A stretch of 9,226 nucleotides of DNA from Chloroflexi bacterium CG23_combo_of_CG06-09_8_20_14_all_45_10 (GTDB lineage: Bacteria; Chloroflexota; Dehalococcoidia; GIF9; AB-539-J10): contig PCSL01000001.1 in NCBI GenBank assembly GCA_002772325.1, positions 1 to 9,226 of the forward strand, read 5' to 3'. Under the pieces are notes generated by a model. That model ran no database searches and was not told the origin of the DNA. It saw only the letters and a program-made list of their open reading frames with translations. The translations under genes were made by a program, and so were the position numbers. This document shows, in pieces, positions 1-6,451 of this stretch. Numbering within the stretch: position 1 is the stretch's first letter; the number at the start of each line of letters is the position of its first letter.

Positions 1-265
1 TCCCCATTTCAATAGCGATCTCCAGAGCTTCCAAGGCATTGGGACGATGTAGGGGGATATTGACCCCAAAGGGGCGAGTGGTTAGCTCTTGAGCTTTTTC
101 CACTTCCGCTTGTAATTGCTGTGACGAAAGGCCGGAAGCTGCAATTTGTCCAAAACCTCCGCTATTGGATACAGCCGCGGCCACTTCACCCAGGGTAATT
201 AAGCGCATAGGGCCTTGTAAAAGAGGATAAGGTGTCCCGAGTATTTGGGTAATCCGATTCTTCAT
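1..265 (-). CDS. Nitronate monooxygenase / 2-nitropropane dioxygenase-like flavoprotein, N-terminal part
   Basis: The frame opens with ATG at 265 and runs off the left edge after 88 codons, so only the N-terminus is visible. It begins MKNRITQILGTPYPLLQGPM and continues with an AAAVSNSGGFGQIAASG segment and a PFGVNIPL strand. This is the typical start of the FMN-dependent TIM-barrel family of nitronate monooxygenases (2-nitropropane dioxygenases), which also includes FabK-type enoyl-ACP reductases. Known members oxidise alkyl nitronates, but many homologues in acyl-CoA clusters have no proven substrate. The residue after QGPM is Arg, where Ala-Trp is commoner. The catalytic His region would lie outside the window. 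The start is 38 bases after the mutase small subunit stop, with no strong Shine-Dalgarno sequence before it, so translation may be weak or coupled. Family call is firm; function is open. Confidence 0.85.
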   Translation of the reverse strand, partial: MKNRITQILGTPYPLLQGPMRLITLGEVAAAVSNSGGFGQIAASGLSSQQLQAEVEKAQELTTRPFGVNIPLHRPNALEALEIAIEMG

Positions 266-303
266 TGCTTGGTTTTTCTTAAACTAAACTGTAGTTTCCT
301 TGT

Positions 304-720
304 TTATTCTGCTCCCCATTTGCGTGCTACACTCTTGCGAATGTAATCAGCTATTTCACTAATCGCAGTTCCCGGGCCAAAAATCTCACTAATTCCTTTC
401 TCTTTAAGGAAAGGAATATCCTCCGGAGGAATAATTCCGCCACCAATCAACAAAACATCTTCTACTCCCTTTTCCCTTAATAACTCTACTATTTTGGGAA
501 AGAGATATTTGTGGGCACCGGAAAGACAGCTTAAACCTAATACATCTACATCTTCCTGTATAGCTGCCTGAACTATTTTCTCCGGACTTTGCCTTATCCC
601 GGTATAAATAGTTTCCATGCCTTCATCCCGCAGTCCCAATGTGAGCACCTTAGCACCTTGGTCATGCCCATCAAGTCCTGGCTTAGCCATCAATACCCTG
701 ATTTTCCTTTTCTCATTCAT
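304..720 (-). CDS. Cobalamin-binding small subunit of methylmalonyl-CoA mutase-type enzyme
   Basis: This 138-residue protein is a complete stand-alone B12-binding domain of the split-mutase type. It carries the base-off/His-on motif DxHxxG as D17-G-H19-D-Q-G22, in which H19 is the expected lower axial ligand to cobalt. It also has SCL at 64-66 (the SxL motif) and the glycine-rich LIGGG at 91-95, all in the usual order for a flavodoxin-like fold. It should bind adenosylcobalamin and join the large subunit encoded 33 bases upstream to form the active mutase. The length matches stand-alone subunits of archaea and many anaerobic bacteria. The ATG at 720 is preceded by AGAGGAGG five bases away, which fixes the start. 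The loop after SCL reads SGAH where AAGH is common, a minor difference. The cofactor role is clear; the substrate depends on the large subunit. Confidence 0.95.
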   Translation of the reverse strand: MNEKRKIRVLMAKPGLDGHDQGAKVLTLGLRDEGMETIYTGIRQSPEKIVQAAIQEDVDVLGLSCLSGAHKYLFPKIVELLREKGVEDVLLIGGGIIPPEDIPFLKEKGISEIFGPGTAISEIADYIRKSVARKWGAE

Positions 721-753
721 AGAATCCTCCTCTTGTGGACTATAAACCGTAAT

Positions 754-2490
754 TTAGAATGTTCCTCCTTGATATTCCCCAAAGACCTCTCTCAAAACAT
801 CACACATTTCTTCCTCTGTAACATAGGCCTTAGCGCATTCTATAAAGTGAGGAATAAGATTCTCATCTTCTTTCTTGGCTTTCTCTTTTAGTTCTCCTAA
901 TAACCGAGCCACAGCACCATTATCTCGCTTGCCCTTCACCTCCTTGAGATTGCGGATTTGTTTTTCCTCTGCTTCCTCCCTTCTCTTGGGGTCATAGGGA
1001 TATGGTACTGACCTGTTAATCTCCACCTCTATCTCGCTTTCCCCTACAAAGCAATTGACTCCCACCCTTAGTAGCTCGCCACTTCCCAGCTTCTTCTGGC
1101 GTTCGTAGGCACCTTTAGCCAGTTCACGCTGGACATAGCCGTTCTCAATAGCAGCTACTATTCCACCCATGGATTCCACCTTCTCCAATTCCTTCCATCC
1201 TGCCTCCTCAATCTCGTCGGTCAAATGCTCCACATAGTAAGAACCTGCCAGAGGGTCGCTAACCGCAGTCAACTTAGCTTCGTACTGTAGAATCCTGCTG
1301 GCATCCTCAGATAGCTGGGAAGCTTCCAGGCTCCATCCCAACCCCAAAGCTTCATCATAGGGTGGGTAGCAAGCTGGCGGTCCTCCACAGAGAGCTGAAG
1401 CCATGCCACCTACCACTGAACGAGTCAGGTTATTAAGTGGACGCTGTTTGGCGCAGTTATAATATCCCATATGGGCGTACATCAATGACTGACGCAGAAG
1501 CATGCTCCTTTCATTTTTGGCGCCAAACTTCTCTTTTATTATCTTAGCCCACATTCTTCGAGCTGCTCTCTGAAAGGCTATTTCCTGGAAAAATTCCATG
1601 TCTCCGCCAAAGGCATTAACGCTAAACCTGGGGACAAAGGAATCAACCTCCAAGCCAGCGTTAACGCCTTCCTGCAAGTAGGCTTCCAGTATAGCCATGC
1701 TCCAACCCAGATCTTGTTCTCTAGTAGCTCCTGCCTCTCTCATATGGTAGCCGCCAATGCTGGTTATGTTTATACGTGGGCAATACTTGGTAAAGAATAC
1801 TATACTATCGCGCATCATCCTCATGGATGGTCTGGGAGGAAAGATATAGGTGCCACGAGCAATGAATTCTTTCAGAATATCATTCTGAGGGGTAGCTACC
1901 AATTTATCCAGGGAAATTCCCCTTTTCTCCGCCAGAGCGAAATACATCGCCATAAGGATATTAGCCGGAGCATTGATGGTTATGTTAGTGGCAATTCTAT
2001 CCAGATCCATCTCCCCCTGAAAGGGCTCAAAGAGCACTTCGAAATCCCTCAGGGTATCAATGGCTACGCCAGTCTTGCCAGCCTCCCCACGAACTACGGG
2101 GTTATCTGAGTCATAACCGCATTGGGTGGGTAGGTCAAGAGCCAGGTTTGGTCCCGACCTCTGTCCTCGCTTCTGCATCTCCTTATAATAATCCCGGCAA
2201 TCCTCTGGCGTGCCGTAACCGGAATAAGTTGATGCCCTTCTTAATCCAGGAGCCACTTGCACTCCCCTCCTGGGCGCTGGTATGTAGGGGTAGGTGGCAT
2301 AAGTGCCGGCAGTAAAAGGATACCGTCCAGGGAAACCAACCTTATCCAGAAAATCGAAATCAGGAATATCTGCTGGGGTATAGAATTTAGTCGGAGATTC
2401 CTTGAATGCGAATCTCTCCAGGGATGGCTTTAGAACTCGCTCTTCCCACTCCTTTCTCTTTTCTCTTATCTCCTCTAGATTGTTCCCCAC
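754..2490 (-). CDS. Divergent methylmalonyl-CoA mutase-type large subunit (carbon-skeleton mutase)
   Basis: This 578-residue protein is the catalytic TIM-barrel subunit of a B12-dependent acyl-CoA mutase, lacking the fused B12 domain, which is the next gene. Conserved blocks are FPGRYPFTAGTYAT (53-66), LDLPTQCGYDSDNP (118-131), QNDILKEFIARGTYIFPP (202-219), SMR (222-224), GGYHMREAGAT (246-256), PRFS (287-290) and DPLAGSYYVE (412-421). Residues equivalent to mutase Tyr89 (Y89), Gln197 (Q202), Arg207 (R224), Tyr243-His244 (Y248-H249) and Arg283 (R288) appear kept, suggesting a dicarboxylic acyl-CoA substrate. Two regions differ strongly: residues 62-92 contain about 11 extra residues and lack the usual CoA-binding RxxWTxRQ segment, and residues 369-380 read GGPPACYPPYDE instead of the near-universal GGTQSLHTNxxDE. 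The region normally holding His328/Gln330 is also changed (QSLMYAHMG). Start is GTG at 2490, fixed by its ribosome site and an upstream in-frame stop. It may act on a substrate other than methylmalonyl-CoA. Confidence 0.9.
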   Translation of the reverse strand: MGNNLEEIREKRKEWEERVLKPSLERFAFKESPTKFYTPADIPDFDFLDKVGFPGRYPFTAGTYATYPYIPAPRRGVQVAPGLRRASTYSGYGTPEDCRDYYKEMQKRGQRSGPNLALDLPTQCGYDSDNPVVRGEAGKTGVAIDTLRDFEVLFEPFQGEMDLDRIATNITINAPANILMAMYFALAEKRGISLDKLVATPQNDILKEFIARGTYIFPPRPSMRMMRDSIVFFTKYCPRINITSIGGYHMREAGATREQDLGWSMAILEAYLQEGVNAGLEVDSFVPRFSVNAFGGDMEFFQEIAFQRAARRMWAKIIKEKFGAKNERSMLLRQSLMYAHMGYYNCAKQRPLNNLTRSVVGGMASALCGGPPACYPPYDEALGLGWSLEASQLSEDASRILQYEAKLTAVSDPLAGSYYVEHLTDEIEEAGWKELEKVESMGGIVAAIENGYVQRELAKGAYERQKKLGSGELLRVGVNCFVGESEIEVEINRSVPYPYDPKRREEAEEKQIRNLKEVKGKRDNGAVARLLGELKEKAKKEDENLIPHFIECAKAYVTEEEMCDVLREVFGEYQGGTF

Positions 2491-2495
2491 TTTTG

Positions 2496-2503
2496 CCTCC
2501 TCT
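2496..2503 (-). promoter_or_regulatory. Ribosome binding site deciding the GTG start of the mutase large subunit
   Basis: On the coding strand this reads AGAGGAGG, five bases before a GTG codon at 2490. Reading upstream in the same frame there is no ATG before an in-frame TAA, so GTG at 2490 is the only reasonable start. Confidence 0.8.
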
Positions 2504-2537
2504 ATTTCTGTTTACTAATTAAGCCCCAAATTGTTTT

Positions 2538-4454
2538 TCAATCATAAATTGTAGCACAGGGTAAAATTTCTACGGGCACTCCTGTTTTCCTTTCTATGTC
2601 AAGATAAACTCTGCCTGTGAGGTCCCTTCCCCACCCATTTAGATTAAAAGGTGAAGAAGGAATCACTACTAAGTCTGGCTTATCTTCTTTTCTCATTATA
2701 CATTCATTAATACAATCAATAAAGTCCTGCACCACTAGCAAATCCCCCATAAATATATTGCCGCCAAAGAAGCGATTCTGGGGGACTTCAATATCAATCT
2801 TAATTTGGCTATCGCCGAAGAAATGCGATTCGCTAAGGCACTGCTCTAGTGTAGGTTTCACCAGAGCTGAAGAGAGGAAAAGGACTCGCTTTGCCTCGTG
2901 TGCTTGTATGATTTGTCTTAGTTCTTCTATATAGCTCATCCTGAGTCCTGTACCCCTAAATATAATCCCCAGGTGAGTATCTATTTCCTTGGAGTAAGGA
3001 TAAGAATAATTTGTTAGGTCTAGATTCGTCTCCCATTTTTGAGAATTTCTTTGCACAGCGATAGTAATCTCATTTATTTGGCTCTGGTTAAGCATATAGA
3101 GGATATCACGAGCTTGTGGCCTGTTGCAAATAGAAAAATTATTTATCTTTAAAACTAGGTCTCCCTTCGTTAAACCGCCAAGATGAGCAGGAGAATTCTT
3201 CACTAACCCTATTATTTGAGCCGAATTTTTATGACCCTGGTAAAGATTCTCCTCATACAGTGTGGGCATGGCGATTATTGGGCAATCACAAATTTCCCTT
3301 AGTTCTCTGACCCGGGAAATAATCGCCTTCCAGACTTCGTCAAGGTCAAAAAGCTTGGTCGATGAGAAATACTTGGAATATCCCGGCAGGTTGACCTCAA
3401 TGATATGCGTTTCATGCCTGGCGGCATAAGCCGCCGTAGAAGAAAGGTCTTCTAGCATCTCATCTATTGTTTCTACAGGCCATGGTACGATTACCGTGGC
3501 ATAGGGTATGCCATGCTGTCTGAGCAGGGGCAAGGCGTTAATAGCTATCTCTGGTTTCGAATCTTTCATTAACCTCTGGCGTCGTTGTGGCGATGAGCTG
3601 TTCAGAGAAAGATAGGGATAGATTGGCTTGAGTTTAGCCAATTCAGCAACTACTTCGGGAGTTAGATTGCTGCCATTGGTAGTTATCCTGAAGGGCTGAG
3701 AGGTTTTTTCTCTAAGCAAACGCAGCACTTCCAGAAAGTAGGGATGTGTTGTCACCTCGTAAACCGTGTCTAAACTGGCAAATAAAGCACTCCTTGCTTG
3801 AGGTGAAAAATACTTTATTCTGCTTTTCATTTCCTCAAATTCTTCTTCAGCAGAACTGTTCAGATTGTTGGCCGTTACCACGGAAGGAGGAATCCCTCTA
3901 TTACAGCAAAAGACGCAGTTGCAATTGCAATGCCTTCCAGCATAATCAAAAACTTCACCTGGGTCACCTGAGCTTGGCACCAGCCAATCCTGAAGATCCC
4001 TTAGCCGGAAACCATCTACCTCCATTATCTGGCCGTCCCTTTCTAACTCAACTAGAGGCAGGAGCGCTTCAAGCAAATTCTTAATCAAGTCTATCCGGGG
4101 CTCATAAAAAGCAACATTCCTGGCATTCTGATATCCTGAACTTGTTTCAGGATTAGCATTGGCATTCAAAGCGATATTCTGTTTCCTCTCCATGGCATCA
4201 GAATCAGAATTGTTTTGCTCCTGGCTCATAGCTGACGTTAAACTAAGTTCAGGGAATATTTCATAGTTCCTCTGTTTGTCCATCAGCCACCTGAAGCCAT
4301 CGATGTTCACATCTCTGCCTGCTTTTAAGGGCACAATTATGCCGAGTAAGCTCTCAAGAATCCGTCTTACTAGCTCAGTGGGACAGTGGTGGTATACTTG
4401 CCTTCCCGCTGATTCTAAATCTAATTTGTACCGAAAAATATAATTATCGGGCAT
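2538..4454 (-). CDS. Radical SAM protein with PDZ and DUF512-like C-terminal domains
   Basis: This 638-residue protein has several parts. Residues 1-160 hold two similar helical segments (27-60 and 121-157, each L-[VI]-[RK]-x-x-LE-[SA]-LL ... [IV]DGFR) around an Asn/Ser-rich linker (about 72-115). Residues 170-400 form a radical SAM domain: C176-x3-C180-x2-C183 matches the 4Fe-4S motif, with extra C178 and C184; YEVTTHPYFLEVLRLLRE (232-249) resembles the GGE region, followed by ITTNGSNLT and LSLNSSSPQRRQRLM. Residues about 405-480 look like a PDZ domain (IIGLVKNSPAHLGGLTKGD). Residues about 485-635 resemble DUF512 (NRFFGGNIFMGDLLVVQD; GVPVEILP). PDZ/radical SAM/DUF512 proteins are known but uncharacterised, usually with PDZ first. 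No signal peptide or membrane segment is seen. It starts 11 bases after the CoA-transferase stop with AAGGA before ATG, and ends 47 bases before the mutase, so it is clearly part of the operon. The reaction is unknown; maturation, modification or a substrate-directed radical step are all possible. Confidence 0.85.
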   Translation of the reverse strand: MPDNYIFRYKLDLESAGRQVYHHCPTELVRRILESLLGIIVPLKAGRDVNIDGFRWLMDKQRNYEIFPELSLTSAMSQEQNNSDSDAMERKQNIALNANANPETSSGYQNARNVAFYEPRIDLIKNLLEALLPLVELERDGQIMEVDGFRLRDLQDWLVPSSGDPGEVFDYAGRHCNCNCVFCCNRGIPPSVVTANNLNSSAEEEFEEMKSRIKYFSPQARSALFASLDTVYEVTTHPYFLEVLRLLREKTSQPFRITTNGSNLTPEVVAELAKLKPIYPYLSLNSSSPQRRQRLMKDSKPEIAINALPLLRQHGIPYATVIVPWPVETIDEMLEDLSSTAAYAARHETHIIEVNLPGYSKYFSSTKLFDLDEVWKAIISRVRELREICDCPIIAMPTLYEENLYQGHKNSAQIIGLVKNSPAHLGGLTKGDLVLKINNFSICNRPQARDILYMLNQSQINEITIAVQRNSQKWETNLDLTNYSYPYSKEIDTHLGIIFRGTGLRMSYIEELRQIIQAHEAKRVLFLSSALVKPTLEQCLSESHFFGDSQIKIDIEVPQNRFFGGNIFMGDLLVVQDFIDCINECIMRKEDKPDLVVIPSSPFNLNGWGRDLTGRVYLDIERKTGVPVEILPCATIYD

Positions 4455-4465
4455 ATCATCCTTAG

Positions 4466-5632
4466 CTAAATTACACCTGTCGGGTGAAACTCAGCAATTT
4501 CCTCCGTGCTATATCCCAGGCTTCGGAGGATATCCTCAGTATCCTGACCTGGCGATGGAGGGGGAGTTCTAATATCGGCTGGTGTTTGTGAAAACTTCGC
4601 CGGGAAAGCAACTTGCTTGATTTGTCCTATGCCGGGATAATTTAGCTCTTGAATAAGTCCACGGTAGTTAAAATGTGGGTCATCAAAAGCCTCATTGATC
4701 TCATTGACTGGGCTAAAGGCAATCTCCTTGTTGCTAAGTATTTCATTCCATTCGTCTCTAGTTTTACTAAGCATCAACTCCTCTAGAGTGGTATGTAGCT
4801 CTTTCCAGTTTTCCCTTCGTTTTGAGTTGTTGGAGAAATGTTCATCCTTGACCAAATCAGGACGACCGACAGCATCACAAAAATTACGCCACAATCCATC
4901 ATCAACTAGGGCGAGAACGATTCTCTTGCCATCTTTGGTAGGAAACACATCTGATGCTGCCGAGATATGTCCCCATTCCTCTATTCCTGGGAGTGTGCCT
5001 TTAAGCATATACTCAGCCGCTCTAACTGAGGCCCAAGAAAAGAGGACGTCAGCAGCTCCCACGTCTATGAATTGCCCACGCCCTATCTTGGGCCGTACCA
5101 GTAGCGCCGCCAATATCGTGGCAAAGGCGAATACATTGCTGGATAAAGTAGCTAAGGCGATTCCAGGTTTAGAAGGTAATTCAACAAGACTGCCAGGAAT
5201 ACCCAATACTCCGGAAATGCCTAAACAATCAACATCGTGGCTGGGACGGTCTCGATAAGGACCATCCTGCCCATATCCCGTAAGAGAACAATAGACTATG
5301 TTGCTGTTAATTCTTTCTACAGTTTCATAATCGATACCTAAACGCTTTGCTGCGTCAGGAAGATAAGTCGAAACAATAACATCTGATTGCTTCGCTAATC
5401 TAGCAAATATCTCCTGTCCCCTCTCTGTTCTGAGGTTTAGGGTAATGCTTTTTTTGTTACGTCCCGTAGGTATCAAAATTTCTTGCTGTAGCTGAATTAG
5501 CTCCGGCGGCATTCTTGTACGATCTATTCTTATCACCTCAGCTCCCATGTCACCTAATAACAGGCTGCAATAGGAACCATTCAACCGAAAGGAAAAATCG
5601 ATAACCCTTACTCCTTCCAGTACCCTAACCAT
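4466..5632 (-). CDS. Family III CoA-transferase (CaiB/BaiF)/acyl-CoA racemase-like protein, catalytic Asp replaced
   Basis: This 388-residue protein matches the CaiB/BaiF family in length and layout: VRVIDFSFRLNGSYCSLLLGDMGAEVIRID (8-37), GRNKKSITLNLRTERGQEIF (57-76), SLTGYGQDGPYRDRPSHD (116-133), and C-terminal PSPGQDTEDILRSLGYSTEEI (359-379). Family members transfer CoA between carboxylic acids through an aspartyl-CoA thioester, or racemise 2-methylacyl-CoA using His and Asp. H132 corresponds to the racemase His of the GHD motif. The strand that normally carries the catalytic Asp (usually ADLSAG or GDFGGG) reads ALATLSSN here, with Thr162 (codon ACT, 5147-5149) at the Asp position. Two base changes separate ACT from an Asp codon, so a single read error is unlikely. 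It may be a non-canonical, binding or inactive member, or use another residue. It lies 27 bases after the second crotonase and 11 before the radical SAM gene. The family is firm; the activity is doubtful. Confidence 0.88.
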   Translation of the reverse strand: MVRVLEGVRVIDFSFRLNGSYCSLLLGDMGAEVIRIDRTRMPPELIQLQQEILIPTGRNKKSITLNLRTERGQEIFARLAKQSDVIVSTYLPDAAKRLGIDYETVERINSNIVYCSLTGYGQDGPYRDRPSHDVDCLGISGVLGIPGSLVELPSKPGIALATLSSNVFAFATILAALLVRPKIGRGQFIDVGAADVLFSWASVRAAEYMLKGTLPGIEEWGHISAASDVFPTKDGKRIVLALVDDGLWRNFCDAVGRPDLVKDEHFSNNSKRRENWKELHTTLEELMLSKTRDEWNEILSNKEIAFSPVNEINEAFDDPHFNYRGLIQELNYPGIGQIKQVAFPAKFSQTPADIRTPPPSPGQDTEDILRSLGYSTEEIAEFHPTGVI

Positions 5633-5635
5633 AAT

Positions 5636-5646
5636 ATCACCTCCTT
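5636..5646 (-). promoter_or_regulatory. Extended Shine-Dalgarno sequence before the CoA-transferase-like gene
   Basis: The coding strand reads AAGGAGGTGAT, then ATT and the ATG at 5632. This matches the complement of the usual 16S rRNA 3' end over 11 bases, longer than at the neighbouring genes. It fixes the start and suggests efficient initiation. Confidence 0.8.
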
Positions 5647-5659
5647 ACCCTGAAACATC

Positions 5660-6433
5660 TTATTTCCCTTTAAATTCGGGCTTGCGCCTCTCAGAAAAAG
5701 CTTCTAAGCCCTCTTTGGCATCCTCAGTTTGCCAGCTAGATTCTATGATAGTTTCCAATTCTGTTTCAATTTCTGGGCTCAGTTTTTGATAGCTAATAAG
5801 CCTCTCGATAATGAATTTCGTCCCCGATACAGCTAAAGGTGCGTTTTGGGCAATCTCCTGAGCTAGCGAATATGTGGTGACGGGAAGCTTATCATCAGGG
5901 ACAACCCAATTTACCAACCCCATCTCCTTAGCAAGCTTTGCTGTGATAAACCTTCCGGTTAGAAATAATTCCTTAGTATTGCTTACACCGATAAGATTGA
6001 TGAAGCGTTGAAGGGATTTATAATAGTGTACCCAGCCAAACTTAACCGGATTTATTCCTATTTGCGCTGACTCAGCGGCTATTCTGAAGTCGCAAAAAGC
6101 GGCAAGGTCACACCCAGCACCAAGTGCATATCCATAAATCATAGCGATAACGGGGCAAGGACAGTTGATAATGCTATCCACAGCGTCTCGGAAGGGCTTC
6201 TCTTGGCTTTCCTCTCCCAGCCTGATGTCAAGATCCATCCCGGAGCAAAAAGCCTTTTCTCCCGCACCGCGAAGAATTACCACTCTAGTATCCCGGTTTT
6301 CCTTCAAACCATCCAGTATGGTTCTCAATCCAAGTAGCAGGTCAAAATTTAGGGCATTTCTTCGCTCCGGACGATTAATAGAGAGTGTCAAAATATGATT
6401 TTTCTCCTCTGAGAGGAGCAGTTCTTCGGCCAT
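5660..6433 (-). CDS. Crotonase-fold enzyme resembling methylmalonyl-CoA decarboxylase (YgfG/ScpB)
   Basis: This 257-residue protein has the crotonase signature: NRPERRNALNFDLL (20-33), the first oxyanion-hole segment EKAFCSGMDLD (59-69), and the second, GYALGAGCDLAAFCD (101-115). The two hydratase Glu residues are not kept: D109 stands at the Glu144 position and P129 near the Glu164 position. Residues 127-137 (INPVKFGWVHY) and 154-179 (KELFLTG..ITAKLAKEMGLVNWVVP) resemble, from memory, the TPVNLGVPY and KELIFTASPITAQRALAVGILNHVV segments of E. coli YgfG. The C-terminus (EGLEAFSERRKPEFKGK) also fits. YgfG decarboxylates methylmalonyl-CoA, which would suit a mutase operon. Its active-site Tyr140 would fall at H136 or Y137 here. 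The start is 18 bases after the carboxyltransferase stop and has only a weak ribosome site (GGTAGG), so translational coupling is likely. An enoyl-CoA hydratase/isomerase role remains possible. Confidence 0.88.
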   Translation of the reverse strand: MAEELLLSEEKNHILTLSINRPERRNALNFDLLLGLRTILDGLKENRDTRVVILRGAGEKAFCSGMDLDIRLGEESQEKPFRDAVDSIINCPCPVIAMIYGYALGAGCDLAAFCDFRIAAESAQIGINPVKFGWVHYYKSLQRFINLIGVSNTKELFLTGRFITAKLAKEMGLVNWVVPDDKLPVTTYSLAQEIAQNAPLAVSGTKFIIERLISYQKLSPEIETELETIIESSWQTEDAKEGLEAFSERRKPEFKGK

Positions 6434-6451
6434 CAGCCTACCATTTCAAGC

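Noticed and set aside
266..303. Short inverted repeat AAACT/AGTTT in the gap before the NMO-like gene
   Set aside because: The stem is only five bases with a two-base loop in AT-rich sequence, too small to call an operator or terminator.
2491..2541. Possible internal promoter before the mutase large subunit (TTGAAA as a -35 box)
   Set aside because: No good -10 box follows at proper spacing; the best candidate, TAGTAA at 18 bases, matches only three of six positions. The tight operon layout explains expression without it.
2538..4454. Glycyl-radical-enzyme activase identity for the radical SAM protein
   Set aside because: Domain order, length and the PDZ/DUF512-like C-terminus do not fit activases, and no glycyl radical enzyme gene is in the window.
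4695..5258. Plus-strand open frame of 187 codons antisense to the CoA-transferase-like gene
   Set aside because: It lies wholly opposite a well-conserved gene and its translation has no recognisable domain. The other plus-strand frames (for example 1714-2109, 3746-4084, 8248-8604) are rejected for the same reason.
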